A stretch of DNA of 64,000 nucleotides from Xanthobacter agilis (GCF_021730435.1 NZ_JABWGX010000013.1:1-64000); one strand, 5' to 3'. Positions 26,153 through 36,568 are shown, counted from the stretch's first letter. Notes: generated by a model not told the origin, from the letters alone. Program-made: numbers and translations.

Positions 26153-27322
26153 ATGGCGATCACCTGCACCATCGACTCGACCGGCATCACCGCGCCCACT
26201 TTGACTGAAATCCGGGCGTGGCTGGTCGAGCAATACCGGTCCATCTATGGGTCCGACATCTATCTTGGCTCGGATTCCCAAGACGGGCAGTGGATCGGCA
26301 TCCTCGCGACCGCGTTGCATGATGCAAATGCCATGTGCGTGTCCGCTTACGAGGCATTTTCCCCTGCGACGGCACAGGGTGAAGGCTTGGCCCGCATGGT
26401 CAAGATCAACGGGATCACCAAGCAATCGGCCTCGAAATCATCGGTTGATCTTCTCCTCGGTGGGACAGTCGGAACTATCATCTCGAACGGCTATGCGACC
26501 GACGACGCCGGCACCAAGTGGATGCTGCCCACGACGGTCACCATCCCCTCGTCCGCACAGATCACGGTGACGGCCACGGCTTCGGAAGCTGGCGCCATTT
26601 CAGCAGCCGCGAAGACCATCACCACGATTGGCACGCCGACCCGTGGTTGGCAGACCGTCACCAATCCGACAGCCGCCGACAAGGGGGATGCGGTCGAGAC
26701 TGACGCGGCGTTGCGGCGCCGGCAGGCGACATCCACCGAAATCCCATCCAAGACCGTGTTCCGGGGCCTGATTGGGGCGATCGCAGATCTCGACGGAGTC
26801 TCCCGCTACGGGGGGATCGAGAACGACGGGGATGGAGAAGATACCAACGGCATCCCCGGTCATTCCATCGCTGTCGTGGTGGAGGGCGGGGTGTCTCAAG
26901 ACGTCGCGGACACGATCTACGCCAAGAAAGGGCCGGGCTGCGGCACTTATGGCACGACTGCCATGACCGTTACGGACATTTACGGTGTTCCGCACCGGGT
27001 GGAGTTCTCCAGGCCGTCCTATGTAACGGTAAAGGTTTCCCTCCATATTATAGCGCTTTCTGGATATTCGAGCGCTATCGCCGGCAAGATCCGGTCCGCG
27101 ATTGTCAGCTACATCACGGGGTTGGATTTCGGTGCTGAGGTGTATATCGCGCGTCTCTACGTTCCGGCCAACCTTTCAAACACCAGCAATGGCGAGACTT
27201 TCGAAATCACATCTCTGAGGATCTCCCGCGCGGGTGGGACCCTCGGCACGGACAGTTTGTCCATGGCGTTCGACGAGGCGCCGACCTGCACCACCTCCGA
27301 TATCGCGATCACGGTGAGCTGA
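26153..27322 (+). CDS. Baseplate J-like protein
   Basis: 389 residues; ATG 26153. Typical J features: SIYGSDIYLGSDSQDGQWIGILA, AQGEGLARMVKINGI, and ETDAALRRRQATSTEIPSKTVFRGLIGAIADLDGV. It forms the outer baseplate wedges. The stop overlaps the giant tip gene (TGATG). Confidence 0.88.
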   Translation: MAITCTIDSTGITAPTLTEIRAWLVEQYRSIYGSDIYLGSDSQDGQWIGILATALHDANAMCVSAYEAFSPATAQGEGLARMVKINGITKQSASKSSVDLLLGGTVGTIISNGYATDDAGTKWMLPTTVTIPSSAQITVTATASEAGAISAAAKTITTIGTPTRGWQTVTNPTAADKGDAVETDAALRRRQATSTEIPSKTVFRGLIGAIADLDGVSRYGGIENDGDGEDTNGIPGHSIAVVVEGGVSQDVADTIYAKKGPGCGTYGTTAMTVTDIYGVPHRVEFSRPSYVTVKVSLHIIALSGYSSAIAGKIRSAIVSYITGLDFGAEVYIARLYVPANLSNTSNGETFEITSLRISRAGGTLGTDSLSMAFDEAPTCTTSDIAITVS

Positions 27323-30300
27323 TGTCCGACGCCCCCTTCACGACCTCGGATTACTCCGGCCTCATCACGTCGGAGCATCGGGGAAAGAGCAAATTCGTCG
27401 CGACTGTTGAAGCGACCGTTGAGCCCGCTGTTCAGGCTCAATCGTTCCTCCAGACGCTCCCGGAAGCGTTCGATCTCGACACCGCGGTCGGGGTGCAGCT
27501 TGACGCGGTCGGAGCCTGGGTGGGCGTGTCGCGCACCATCTCCACCTGCCTGATCTCGGTGTGGTTTTCGTTCGACTCCGAGGGCCTTGGTTTCGACCAG
27601 GGCATTTGGAAGCAGGATACGGACCCGGAGACCGGCCTCTATGAGCTGGATGACGACACCTACCGGGCTTTGATCCGGCTCAAGATCAAGGTCAACACCT
27701 GGGACGGGACCATCGGGACCGCGCGCGCCGCGATCCTCGACTTCTACGGCACGACGGACAGCTTCCCCTTCATCCTGGACAACCAGGACATGAGCATGGT
27801 CGTGTGCATTTCCGGCGCCCGGCCGATCATGGTCATGTTCTCGATTTATGCCGGCCGCTACGTGGAGTTCAAGCCGGCCGGCGTGACCCTGCATACGGTC
27901 GTTCCCTCGATCGAGTACACCCCTGCTTTCGGGTATGATGCCAGCAGCTCCTATGTGGGCGGCCTGGACGCGGGGTCCTGGGTGGTGGACGCGGACAGCG
28001 TCCTGTGCGTGGACGACGCCGAATACGAAGTCCTGCTCGACCGCTTCGCCCCGGCCTATTGGACCATCGACCTGCCCTTGACGGCATCGGCCGCCCTCAT
28101 CACCACCAGCACCTATGGGATGACGCTCTACGCCACCCTGCGGTCGTATTCCGACCTTGTGGGGCTGAAGTGGGCTTCAGAGGACAAATGGAGCCACAGG
28201 GGCCTCGGCTATTACACCTCTCCCAATTACACAGGCTGCATCCTCGATTTCGATTTCACATTGACTGGCCTTGATGGGTCGACCAGTGGCAGCAAGTCGA
28301 GCGCGGCGGGCCTGACCATGACCGTCACCGATGATGATGGCGATGTCTATTACATCCGCCTTGCCAATTACTTGACATCCGGGACGATCAACGCGGGCCA
28401 TATCCGGATCGATTTTTCAGGCGCTCCAGTTCTCGGTGGATTTGACCCGGACGATGCGGCGCAGCGCGTCATCATCCCCTGGCACCGGATTACGGAGTTT
28501 TCCGTGGGCTTCGCCCCCGATGCCTATGACAAGGACAGCACTGCCCCTCTCTCCGAGAAGATTGATGTGGTCTTCACCGTCACCAACATGAGGGTGTCGG
28601 GCAAAAACACATCCATGATCCAGCGGCTCCTGGCGACGCCGGGCCACGCCGTGCGCATGTGCGATGGTGGAGACGACGCTTATCCCCTGACCCCCGAGCG
28701 GATTGTCACGGGTCTGCTCCAACTCGGTTATTCCGGCCAATATGTCATCTATATCGGCGCGTCGCATCTCCACGAACTGACCTGGGACGACACTGCGGAA
28801 TCCTTCCTGGTGGATCCATCTCACCCGGTCTCAACGCCGGTGCGCATGTGGTACCGCGACCTGTTCGAGCGGCTCGTAGAGGCCGGGTATGACCCGGTGA
28901 TCTCGCAGTCCTATGAGATTTTTGCGGCCATGTGCCCGGTGGAGTGGCAGCAAAAGGACTACACCGGCGCCGGCGCACGCACGGGCTGGGAACCGCCGTC
29001 CACGCTGATCGCCCCGACCGTCTCCGACGCCATGAATTACTTGAAATCCGTGGCCTTGTGGATGTGCGCGGCGCTGAACAATGCCGGGGGTTCCGTGCGC
29101 TATCAGGTGGGCGAGCCGTGGTGGTGGGACGGCACTTACACCGATGGCGGGCCGTGCATCTACGACGAGACCACGACCGCGCTCTATGTGAGTGAGACCG
29201 GGAATGCGGTCCCCACGCCCTACCTCCAGAGCATCTATGGGTCTGTTGGCGTGCATGGGGACTATCTGGATTGGCTCGCTGAGAAGCTCGGAGATTCGAC
29301 CCTCTGGCTGAGGGACCAGGTCAAGGCGGTTCACAGCTCCGCGACCTGCTACGTGCTCCTGTTCACGCCGCAGATCCTCGCGCCCACCTCGGAAATTGTC
29401 ACCCGTCTGAACTTCCCCATTTCCTCTTGGATTTACCCCGCGTGGGATGTCTTGCAGCTTGAGGATTACGATTGGGTCATCGACGGAGATTGGGAGAACC
29501 ATTCCCGGACTTTGTCCGCTGGCACCGGGGACCTCAACTACCCCCTGGACAAGATTCAGTATTTCGGCGGGTTCAACCTTTTGGCCTCCACCGCTTCGAC
29601 CGTGTGGCCACGCATCAATATGGTCATCAACGAGGCCCTGGGGTGGGGTATCCAAGACGTGTGTGTGTGGGCGAGACCCCAGGTCTGGCGTGATGGGTGG
29701 ATTCCGATTTCCGGCCGGCTGATCGGAGCGCTCGGGGACAGCAGCGATGCCGGCCCGGACCCCATCACCTGGGTTTTCCCGACAGACCTGGAGATGGTCG
29801 CGAACTCGTGGGGCGATGTCGTCCTGTCGTTCAACCCGAACCAGAATCCGTCTGGGCACACCTATACCATAGAAATCATGAACGGGAGCGCGATCAAGCG
29901 CACCATCACCGTGTCGAGTCCGACGCGCGTGGATGGCCGCGTGCTCGTGGATTACCCGGTCGAGATGTCCGCCCCGGATTGGGGCTTCCCGCCCACCTAT
30001 CTGAAGTGGCGGGTGCGGGTGGATGGCGGCACCGTCAAGACCGTGATGAACGACGATGTCCCGGTGGACAATGCGGCAATCGTCAAGAAAGCAATCGCAT
30101 TCGCCGGTCAGTCCAATGCGCTCGGTCACTTCACGACGCTCTCTGGAGCCAGCGCGCGGCTGGATCTCGTTTCTGCCGCGGATCTTCGCCAAAATGTCGC
30201 TGCTCAACTCGGGCTCCGCACCGTCGAGGTCATCCCCGTCCAAATGGCATGGGGGTCAAGTGCTGCTGATAAACTGGCGGACGACGACCCGGCGGACGGA

Positions 30301-33300
30301 ATCAACTATTGGTGGGATGTCGATGGAGGTGTCGCGGGCCCGCGCCTGACGCAGGCTATCGGGATCATCGATGGTCTTGGTGTGCCTCTCGCGGCCATCG
30401 TGTGGGCTCAGGGAGAAAACGACGCTTCGGCGATGGATCCGGATGCCAGCCCGCGTACATCCTCCGTGACTCGCTACACCACGGCGACGCGACGGGTTTT
30501 CTCTGCGCTCCGATCCGCCGCTTCGAACCCGAACCTGCCGATCTATCTCCAGACCATCGGGCGGGGATGGTGGGGTGATCTGCCTGACGTCCCGGAAGTC
30601 GGGGGGGCTTATTACAAGGCGGTCCGCGATGCTCAGGTGGCCATTGCCGTGGCGGACAAGGCGGTGCGCATCGGCACTTGGACGCCGGGGGTGGAGACCA
30701 TTGACGGCTATGTGCAGGAGACGAGCAACGTCGGCTGGATTCACTATAAGAGCGCAGTCTACCATACCGCCGCAGCCGAACTTGCGGAAGCCATTGCGAC
30801 ACCTCTTGACCGGATCGGGGACCGGCCGGCGTGGACGTTGATCGAGGCGCCATCCGGGTTCGGAGCATCCCGGAAGTCGAACGACGACATAGTGGTATCT
30901 TGGTCTTCAGATGTCGGACTTTCCTATGTCGTGCAGAACATGAACGTTCTGACGAATGTTGTCATCAGCACGAGCACGGTCGAGTCGACGGGAGACACCG
31001 CCTCATTCCTGTTCAGCGCGGATGAACAGGAAGACGTTTATGACGGGGATCATGCGGGAGCGATTTACGTCCTCGTGTATCAAGTCGTCGGAGGGGTGCA
31101 GGGCCCAAGCGCAAAATACTATGCGACGGAGATCATAGATACTCTGGCTCCGACATCCCTATTGATGCAATCAAATTCATGGGGCGATATCGTCTTTTCG
31201 TTCGTCCCTGCGGAGAACCCGTCCGGCCGCACTTATTCCGTGCAGATCATGAATGGGAGCGCGATCAAGCGGACCATTTCAGTCACATCTCCGACGCTCG
31301 TGTCCGGCCACATCTTGATCGACTATCCTGTTGAGTTGTCTGTCCCGGATTGGGGATGGGCGCCATCCAGTCTGTCCTGGAAAGCTGTCCATGGGAGCCA
31401 CCTGAACAGCGCATCAGGGGTGCCTGTCCTGAACAACGCGGCGATCGTCAAGAAGACGGTCGGATTTGGCGGGCAATCCCTGGCTTTGGGGCATTTCACC
31501 AGCCTCTCAGGGACCGGGGGCCGCAAGGATTTGGTCTCGGCGGGGGCTCTGCGGCGGGCTCTCGCCGCATCTTGGGGATTGCGCGATGTCGAGGTCATCC
31601 CAGTCCAAATGGCTTGGGGTTCCGCCGCTGCCGATAAGCTGGCGGACGATGACCCGGTAAGCGGTGTCAACTACTGGTATGACCTCGATGGAGGAACCGC
31701 CGGGCCGCGCCTGACACAGGCCGCGGCGATCATCACCGAGCTTGGCGTGCCCTTGGATTACTTCATCTGGGCACAGGGCGAGAACGACGCTTCCGCGATC
31801 TATCTTTCGCAGTGGGAGGCTGGGTCGGATGAAAATCCCGATGGGCGCACCTCCACTCTGGCGCGGTACAAGTCGGCGACGCAGGCGATTTTCGCCGGCA
31901 TTCGCTCGGCCGCCGGCAACGCCAGCCTCCCGATTTACCTTCAGCCAATCCAGCGTGCGTTTTGGAGCCTGTACCCAAATGACACGAACCCGATGGAAGT
32001 CATCGGGGACACATATGCCCAAGTCCGGGCGAAACAGTTGGAAATCTCCGCCGCTCAGACCTATACTTATGTTGGAACGTGGTGTCCCGGTGCTGAAAAG
32101 TTCTCCGGATATTTCCCGGACAGTGGGGAGAACCCGAACACCGGAACTATGCAGTACCAGTGGCTGCATTTCGATGAGACGACCTATCACGCTACGGCGG
32201 CTCAACTGGCAGGGGCCATTTCGACGCCTCTCGATCGGATCGGATCGCCTCCGGAATGGACGCAGACGCCGGCCCCGGTTTTGACTGCCAGCCTCGACGG
32301 CTATGATGAAATCGTGACGTGGCCAGGAACAAATGGGGACGATTACGAGGTCATCAACGTCAACATCAACACGAATGAGACCATCGGGACCGAGACCATC
32401 ACGGTCACTGGTGGCGTGGGGTATTGGGACTTCACCCTTGCGGAACAGCAGGTAATCTATGGTTCCGGATACTCCGGAGTCATTGCCTACATCGTGGCCT
32501 ACAAGGTGATCGACGATGACGTGCACGGGCTCTCGACATCCCTCATCATCGACCCAAGCACCATGTCCGGCCTGCCGGCGGCGCCCACCGGTTTTTCTGC
32601 CGCAATCGGCAGCTCATGGGACGTGGTGGTGAGTTGGGATGCGACGTCTGGCGCCACCTATGAGGTCACGAATTACAATGTGGAGACGGGCGCGGCCATG
32701 AGCACGTCCACGGTCGTCGCCAGCAGCAGCACCGCCTCCTGGACCTTCGCGACGGCGGACCAGATCACCGCCTACGGCGCGCCCGGAGGCTATGTCAGTG
32801 TCTCCGTCACGCGGATCTATGCCAGCGGCGCCGGGCCGGCGGGGGCCTATAGCTTCGACAGCAGCACGCTTGCCGGGCGGCCCTCCGCACCATCCAGCGT
32901 CACGGCGGCATGGGCCGCCGACGGCGCCTGGGATATCGTTGTGTCGTGGGCATCGACTTCGGGGAAGACCTATCGCGTCGTCAACCGCGATGCCTCCACC
33001 AATGCGATCATCAGCACGACCGACGTCACCGCCACCGGGACGACCGCCACATGGACGTTCACCGGCGCGGCTCAAGCGGCCCGCTACAGCGGAGCGCATG
33101 CGCGGTACATCGTGGCGAGCGTCGCGGAGGTCTGGCGTTCTTATCCCGGCCCGACGTCGTCGCCGACGTCGGATCTTTGGACGCCGCTTCTGGTCGATTC
33201 GACCGCGCCGGCCCTATGGTCCGACGCGGTGCGGCAGCAGTCGATCCTCAGCGCCAGCGAGACCACCCACGAGACGCTGTTCCCGCGCTCCGGCGCCGCC

Positions 33301-34146
33301 AAGACGATCACGCTCTCGGATGGGACATGGGGTACGGCGGCGGCCAATGCGGTCGCCTATGACTATTCGGGGGGCAGGCGGCGGGATGTGCGGGAGGGCG
33401 CTGCGACCAATCTGGCGCAGGGAAGCGCGACACAGACCCTCACCGTCACGGCGCAGACCTATACGGTCAGCCTCACCGGCACCGGCTCGGTCATCCTGTC
33501 TGGGGCCGCGACCGGCACCCTGACCGGCACCGGCACCAACGACAAGGTTTCTCTCACCGTCACCTGCACCGCCGGATCGCTCACGGTGACGGTCTCCGGG
33601 ACGGTCACGCGGCTCCAGGTCGAAGCCGGCGGGATCGCCACCAGCTACATCACCACAACGACGGGCGGTGGAGCTGTTACCCGCACGACAGATGTCAATG
33701 CCTGGAGCGCTGCAGCCACCGCGTTGGTGTCCACAAACGGGCCGATCACGACCGCGCTTCGCGGGAAGCTCAGTCACGCCACATCGACCACGTCGACGAG
33801 CATCCTTAACACCTCAGCAGCCCACATCGCCCGCGTCGAGAGTGCGGGCACGGTGCGCATGTACATGGCGGCGTCGAGTCTGAACTCCGGGCGGAGCATC
33901 ACGGCGGGCACGACAGCGGAGGAGGGAGTCTGCATGGCCTGGGATACGGCCGGGCGGCGCATCGCCGTCAATGGCAGCACGCCTGTCTCGGACGCGACTG
34001 CACCCACAACGACCATTGACACCGTCTATATCGGCACTTCTGTCGGCATGAATACAGGTGAACGCTTCGAGATCGATGAAATCCTGGTCTGGTCCGTCAA
34101 GGGCAGCACGAGCGCGGTCCAGGCGCAGGCCCGTGTGTGGGCATGA
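27322..34146 (+). CDS. Giant baseplate/tip protein with two tandem SGNH esterase domains
   Basis: 2274 residues. Residues 1-215 are a DUF2612-type baseplate domain. Residues about 440-820 look like the TIM-barrel glycosidase-like region of phage tail-tip proteins (VRMWYRDLFERLVEAGYDP, GEPWWWDGTY). Then a module is repeated: beta domain, SGNH/sialate O-acetylesterase, FN3-like domain. In copy 1 the esterase spans about 920-1165 with GQSN near 930, WAQGENDAS near 1028 and IH near 1140; in copy 2, about 1375-1640, with GQSL, WAQGENDAS and LHFDE. Two more FN3-like domains (1750-1955) and a LamG-like C-terminus (2120-2274) follow. Likely deacetylates host surface polysaccharide during adsorption. 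Confidence 0.82.
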   Translation: MSDAPFTTSDYSGLITSEHRGKSKFVATVEATVEPAVQAQSFLQTLPEAFDLDTAVGVQLDAVGAWVGVSRTISTCLISVWFSFDSEGLGFDQGIWKQDTDPETGLYELDDDTYRALIRLKIKVNTWDGTIGTARAAILDFYGTTDSFPFILDNQDMSMVVCISGARPIMVMFSIYAGRYVEFKPAGVTLHTVVPSIEYTPAFGYDASSSYVGGLDAGSWVVDADSVLCVDDAEYEVLLDRFAPAYWTIDLPLTASAALITTSTYGMTLYATLRSYSDLVGLKWASEDKWSHRGLGYYTSPNYTGCILDFDFTLTGLDGSTSGSKSSAAGLTMTVTDDDGDVYYIRLANYLTSGTINAGHIRIDFSGAPVLGGFDPDDAAQRVIIPWHRITEFSVGFAPDAYDKDSTAPLSEKIDVVFTVTNMRVSGKNTSMIQRLLATPGHAVRMCDGGDDAYPLTPERIVTGLLQLGYSGQYVIYIGASHLHELTWDDTAESFLVDPSHPVSTPVRMWYRDLFERLVEAGYDPVISQSYEIFAAMCPVEWQQKDYTGAGARTGWEPPSTLIAPTVSDAMNYLKSVALWMCAALNNAGGSVRYQVGEPWWWDGTYTDGGPCIYDETTTALYVSETGNAVPTPYLQSIYGSVGVHGDYLDWLAEKLGDSTLWLRDQVKAVHSSATCYVLLFTPQILAPTSEIVTRLNFPISSWIYPAWDVLQLEDYDWVIDGDWENHSRTLSAGTGDLNYPLDKIQYFGGFNLLASTASTVWPRINMVINEALGWGIQDVCVWARPQVWRDGWIPISGRLIGALGDSSDAGPDPITWVFPTDLEMVANSWGDVVLSFNPNQNPSGHTYTIEIMNGSAIKRTITVSSPTRVDGRVLVDYPVEMSAPDWGFPPTYLKWRVRVDGGTVKTVMNDDVPVDNAAIVKKAIAFAGQSNALGHFTTLSGASARLDLVSAADLRQNVAAQLGLRTVEVIPVQMAWGSSAADKLADDDPADGINYWWDVDGGVAGPRLTQAIGIIDGLGVPLAAIVWAQGENDASAMDPDASPRTSSVTRYTTATRRVFSALRSAASNPNLPIYLQTIGRGWWGDLPDVPEVGGAYYKAVRDAQVAIAVADKAVRIGTWTPGVETIDGYVQETSNVGWIHYKSAVYHTAAAELAEAIATPLDRIGDRPAWTLIEAPSGFGASRKSNDDIVVSWSSDVGLSYVVQNMNVLTNVVISTSTVESTGDTASFLFSADEQEDVYDGDHAGAIYVLVYQVVGGVQGPSAKYYATEIIDTLAPTSLLMQSNSWGDIVFSFVPAENPSGRTYSVQIMNGSAIKRTISVTSPTLVSGHILIDYPVELSVPDWGWAPSSLSWKAVHGSHLNSASGVPVLNNAAIVKKTVGFGGQSLALGHFTSLSGTGGRKDLVSAGALRRALAASWGLRDVEVIPVQMAWGSAAADKLADDDPVSGVNYWYDLDGGTAGPRLTQAAAIITELGVPLDYFIWAQGENDASAIYLSQWEAGSDENPDGRTSTLARYKSATQAIFAGIRSAAGNASLPIYLQPIQRAFWSLYPNDTNPMEVIGDTYAQVRAKQLEISAAQTYTYVGTWCPGAEKFSGYFPDSGENPNTGTMQYQWLHFDETTYHATAAQLAGAISTPLDRIGSPPEWTQTPAPVLTASLDGYDEIVTWPGTNGDDYEVINVNINTNETIGTETITVTGGVGYWDFTLAEQQVIYGSGYSGVIAYIVAYKVIDDDVHGLSTSLIIDPSTMSGLPAAPTGFSAAIGSSWDVVVSWDATSGATYEVTNYNVETGAAMSTSTVVASSSTASWTFATADQITAYGAPGGYVSVSVTRIYASGAGPAGAYSFDSSTLAGRPSAPSSVTAAWAADGAWDIVVSWASTSGKTYRVVNRDASTNAIISTTDVTATGTTATWTFTGAAQAARYSGAHARYIVASVAEVWRSYPGPTSSPTSDLWTPLLVDSTAPALWSDAVRQQSILSASETTHETLFPRSGAAKTITLSDGTWGTAAANAVAYDYSGGRRRDVREGAATNLAQGSATQTLTVTAQTYTVSLTGTGSVILSGAATGTLTGTGTNDKVSLTVTCTAGSLTVTVSGTVTRLQVEAGGIATSYITTTTGGGAVTRTTDVNAWSAAATALVSTNGPITTALRGKLSHATSTTSTSILNTSAAHIARVESAGTVRMYMAASSLNSGRSITAGTTAEEGVCMAWDTAGRRIAVNGSTPVSDATAPTTTIDTVYIGTSVGMNTGERFEIDEILVWSVKGSTSAVQAQARVWA

Positions 34147-34154
34147 GGGACGAC

Positions 34155-34448
34155 ATGAATACGATCTATCTGCGCTTTCCCGACCGCGCCGAGGCGCTCG
34201 CCACGCTCAGCGCCGTGCTCGGCTTCGATGGTGAACAGGACGCGGCGGGGCGCCAGCTCTGGTCGCTCTGCTGGCGCGAAGGCGCGCGCATCGACCTGTG
34301 CTTCCTGGCGGATGCCGGCGTGGGGGTTTCGGCGGAAGGCGACCACGTCAATTTGCTGTGCCCTGACGATCAGGCGGATGCGCTAGCGGCGGACCTTGCA
34401 CCGTATGTGCTGCCGGCGCCTGCGACGCCGGACTGTCGCTTCGCCTGA
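34155..34448 (+). CDS. Small protein after tip gene
   Basis: 97 residues from ATG 34155, which has GAGGG 6 nt upstream; an ATG at 34143 overlaps the previous stop and is an alternative. Compact alpha/beta sequence (MNTIYLRFPDRAEALATLSAVLGF; LCFLADAGVGVSAEGDHVNLL) with a small hydrophobic core. Could be a fibre-assembly or capping protein; no family named. Confidence 0.65.
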   Translation: MNTIYLRFPDRAEALATLSAVLGFDGEQDAAGRQLWSLCWREGARIDLCFLADAGVGVSAEGDHVNLLCPDDQADALAADLAPYVLPAPATPDCRFA

Positions 34449-34466
34449 TCTCTTTCCCCTGACACA

Positions 34467-34490
34467 GCCGCCCGGTGAGGCGGCTTTTCT
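34467..34490 (+). terminator. Terminator before glycine-rich fibre gene
   Basis: GCCGCC (34467-34472) pairs with GGCGGC (34479-34484), loop CGGTGA, then TTTTCT. It is followed almost directly by the next gene's GGAG and ATG. Confidence 0.7.
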
Positions 34491-34505
34491 ATGCCTGGAG
34501 CAATC

Positions 34506-35786
34506 ATGGCAAATTCAAATCAGTTTTTGGCTTTTGGCACCGCGACCGGGGCCAATGTCCTAGGCCAGAGTGCATATAGCGCCCTCACAGCCCGGTCCAC
34601 CGGGTTCCAATCCGGCGTTGCGTTGAGCCAGCAGGTCAACAAGACGCTGCGTCAGGCAACAAGCATGACCGCTATGCTTGGAGCATTCATCGCGGCTTAT
34701 GGTGGCGATGCTCTGGATGATGGAGATCTGACGACGCTCCGCGCAAATTTCGAGGCGGCGCTCGCCTACATCATCGACCAGAATTTGCCCGCTGAAACCG
34801 ATTTGTCTGGATACCTCCAGAAGGCCGGCGGCGCCATGACCGGCCATTTGCGGGCCGGCGAGGGATTTTGGTCGGATGCCCGCATTTTGACCTCAGGCGC
34901 GACGCTCACCACGGACGACGCGGGCCAACTGATCGAGATCACGGCATCCTCCAATGTGATCGTCAATCTCCCGTCCCCGGCATATCCGGGGAATGTCATG
35001 TATTTGTGGAACAATTCGGTCGCGAACCACTCGATCAAAACCCCAACAGCAGGGGCTTTCCAGGGGCCCAATCAGAGCGGCGCCGAATCTTTTGCCCTGA
35101 AAGCCGGGGCAACCGCGACGATGATTTCGGACGGCTACAATTGGGTGGTGTCGTCGATCACCATCGATGAAACGGCAACGACCGCCGTTGCCCCAAGGCT
35201 TTCGTGGTTCACGACGAGCGACACCTACACTCCGCAGGATGGGACGTCCTATGCTTTGGTCATCGCGGCTGGTGGTGGTGGTGGTGGTGGAGACGGCTCT
35301 TCTTCCTCCGGGCGAGGGGGTGGCGGTGGAGGCGGTGGGGAATCCGTCATCCGCCTCCTTCCCCTGGCCTCGATATCCTCCGCATCCGTGTCCATCGGGG
35401 CCGGGGGCAGCAATTCGGACGGGGATTCCCAAGCCGGGAACGGCGGGACGACCACGTTCGGCAGTTATGTGAGCGCGGCCGGCGGGAGTGGTGGATACGC
35501 CGGGACATCCGCAGGTGATTATGGCAGTGCGGGGAACGGGGGGTATTCGTCGGGTGCCGGCACGATCCATCTGAGGGGTGGGACGGGGGCGCAATCGAGC
35601 GATGAATCCGGCGGCCCTGGTGGGGGTGGGTTCCTTGGCCTCGGAGGTGGGAAAAGCTCCGGATATTCCTCTGGCACTAATGGGACAAATGGCTTCCGCG
35701 GTGGCGGTGGGGGGGGTGGGCATGGCCCCTCCGCGTCGAGTGGTGGAACTGGCGGCTCCGGCTGCTGCATCGTAGTGGAGTGGTGA
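34506..35786 (+). CDS. Tail fibre with polyglycine-rich C-terminal adhesin domain
   Basis: 426 residues; ATG 34506 behind TGGAG. The N-terminal 110 residues are fibre-like (SGYLQKAGGAMTGHLRAG is a common phage fibre segment). Residues about 250-420 are extremely Gly/Ser-rich, with runs of 6-8 glycines, resembling gp38-type adhesins that fold into polyglycine-II sandwiches at fibre tips. Such regions usually determine host receptor choice. A CC pair lies at the end. Repetitive codons make this a likely site of replication slippage. Confidence 0.78.
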   Translation: MANSNQFLAFGTATGANVLGQSAYSALTARSTGFQSGVALSQQVNKTLRQATSMTAMLGAFIAAYGGDALDDGDLTTLRANFEAALAYIIDQNLPAETDLSGYLQKAGGAMTGHLRAGEGFWSDARILTSGATLTTDDAGQLIEITASSNVIVNLPSPAYPGNVMYLWNNSVANHSIKTPTAGAFQGPNQSGAESFALKAGATATMISDGYNWVVSSITIDETATTAVAPRLSWFTTSDTYTPQDGTSYALVIAAGGGGGGGDGSSSSGRGGGGGGGGESVIRLLPLASISSASVSIGAGGSNSDGDSQAGNGGTTTFGSYVSAAGGSGGYAGTSAGDYGSAGNGGYSSGAGTIHLRGGTGAQSSDESGGPGGGGFLGLGGGKSSGYSSGTNGTNGFRGGGGGGGHGPSASSGGTGGSGCCIVVEW

Positions 35787-35788
35787 CA

Positions 35789-36301
35789 ATGCCGCAGATC
35801 GCGATCATCGAAAACAACGCCGTCAGCAACATTCTGGACGCTGATGACGGTTGGACAACGACCTTCCCTGATGCTGTTCTTGTTGTCGGTAAGGTGAAAA
35901 TCGGGTATTCTTACAATGGGTCTACATTTGCGGCCCCAGAACCATCACCATCAACATCTTCGGAACTTCTCGCTTATGCGAGTGTGAAGAGGTACCGCGT
36001 CGAAACGGGAGGAGCAGAGGTCTTTGGCTTCCCGGTTAAGACCGGGCGAGATGACCGGACCCTGATTTATGAGGCTGAGGCGACCTCGAAAGCTGATTCA
36101 GCTTACATCACCACATGGTTTGATGCCGCCGGAGTAGGGCATGAGCTGAATGCTGAAATGGTGATCGCTCTGGCGAACGCCGTGCGCGCTCATGTGGCTG
36201 CGTGTTTCTCCACCTATACTTCCGTCATCGCCAGCATCGCGGATGGAACGATCACGACCACCGGCGCCATTGATGCGGCGTTGTGGCCTGAGAATAGCTG
36301 A
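35789..36301 (+). CDS. Tail fibre accessory/assembly protein (DUF4376-like)
   Basis: 170 residues, ATG 35789 (GTG codons at 35780 and 35783 are alternatives). N-terminal beta part (IAIIENNAVSNILDADDGW) and C-terminal helical DUF4376-like part (YASVKRYRVETGGAEVFGFPVKTGRDD, LANAVRAHVAACFSTY). Commonly encoded next to fibre genes and involved in attaching or chaperoning them. Confidence 0.7.
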   Translation: MPQIAIIENNAVSNILDADDGWTTTFPDAVLVVGKVKIGYSYNGSTFAAPEPSPSTSSELLAYASVKRYRVETGGAEVFGFPVKTGRDDRTLIYEAEATSKADSAYITTWFDAAGVGHELNAEMVIALANAVRAHVAACFSTYTSVIASIADGTITTTGAIDAALWPENS

Positions 36302-36310
36302 GGAACCGAC

Positions 36311-36568
36311 ATGACAGACACTTTCGGACGTTTCTCGCGCGATCCCACCGGCCCGGCGAATTATGCCGCGACCGTGACACCTGACGATGTCTTGGACCTC
36401 GACACCCCAACCCGCGCACTATGGGTTGGAACCGCTGGGGATTTGGCCTTGACCATGTGGGGAGGGCAGCAGGTAACGCTTGTAAACGCGAGCGGCCTGC
36501 TTCCTGTCTCAGCCTCGCGCGTGTGGGAGAGTGGGACAACCGCAGCGGACATCGTGGCGCTGTGGTAA
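36311..36568 (+). CDS. Spike base protein (RCAP_rcc01079-like)
   Basis: 85 residues. The start FGRFSRDPTGPANYAATVTPDD and the VWESGTTAADIVALW end match the spike-base protein of gene transfer agents and related phages. It anchors head or tail spikes that bind capsular polysaccharide. GAGG lies before the ATG. Its stop overlaps an ATG at 36568 (TAATG) that probably belongs to the spike gene. Confidence 0.72.
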   Translation: MTDTFGRFSRDPTGPANYAATVTPDDVLDLDTPTRALWVGTAGDLALTMWGGQQVTLVNASGLLPVSASRVWESGTTAADIVALW

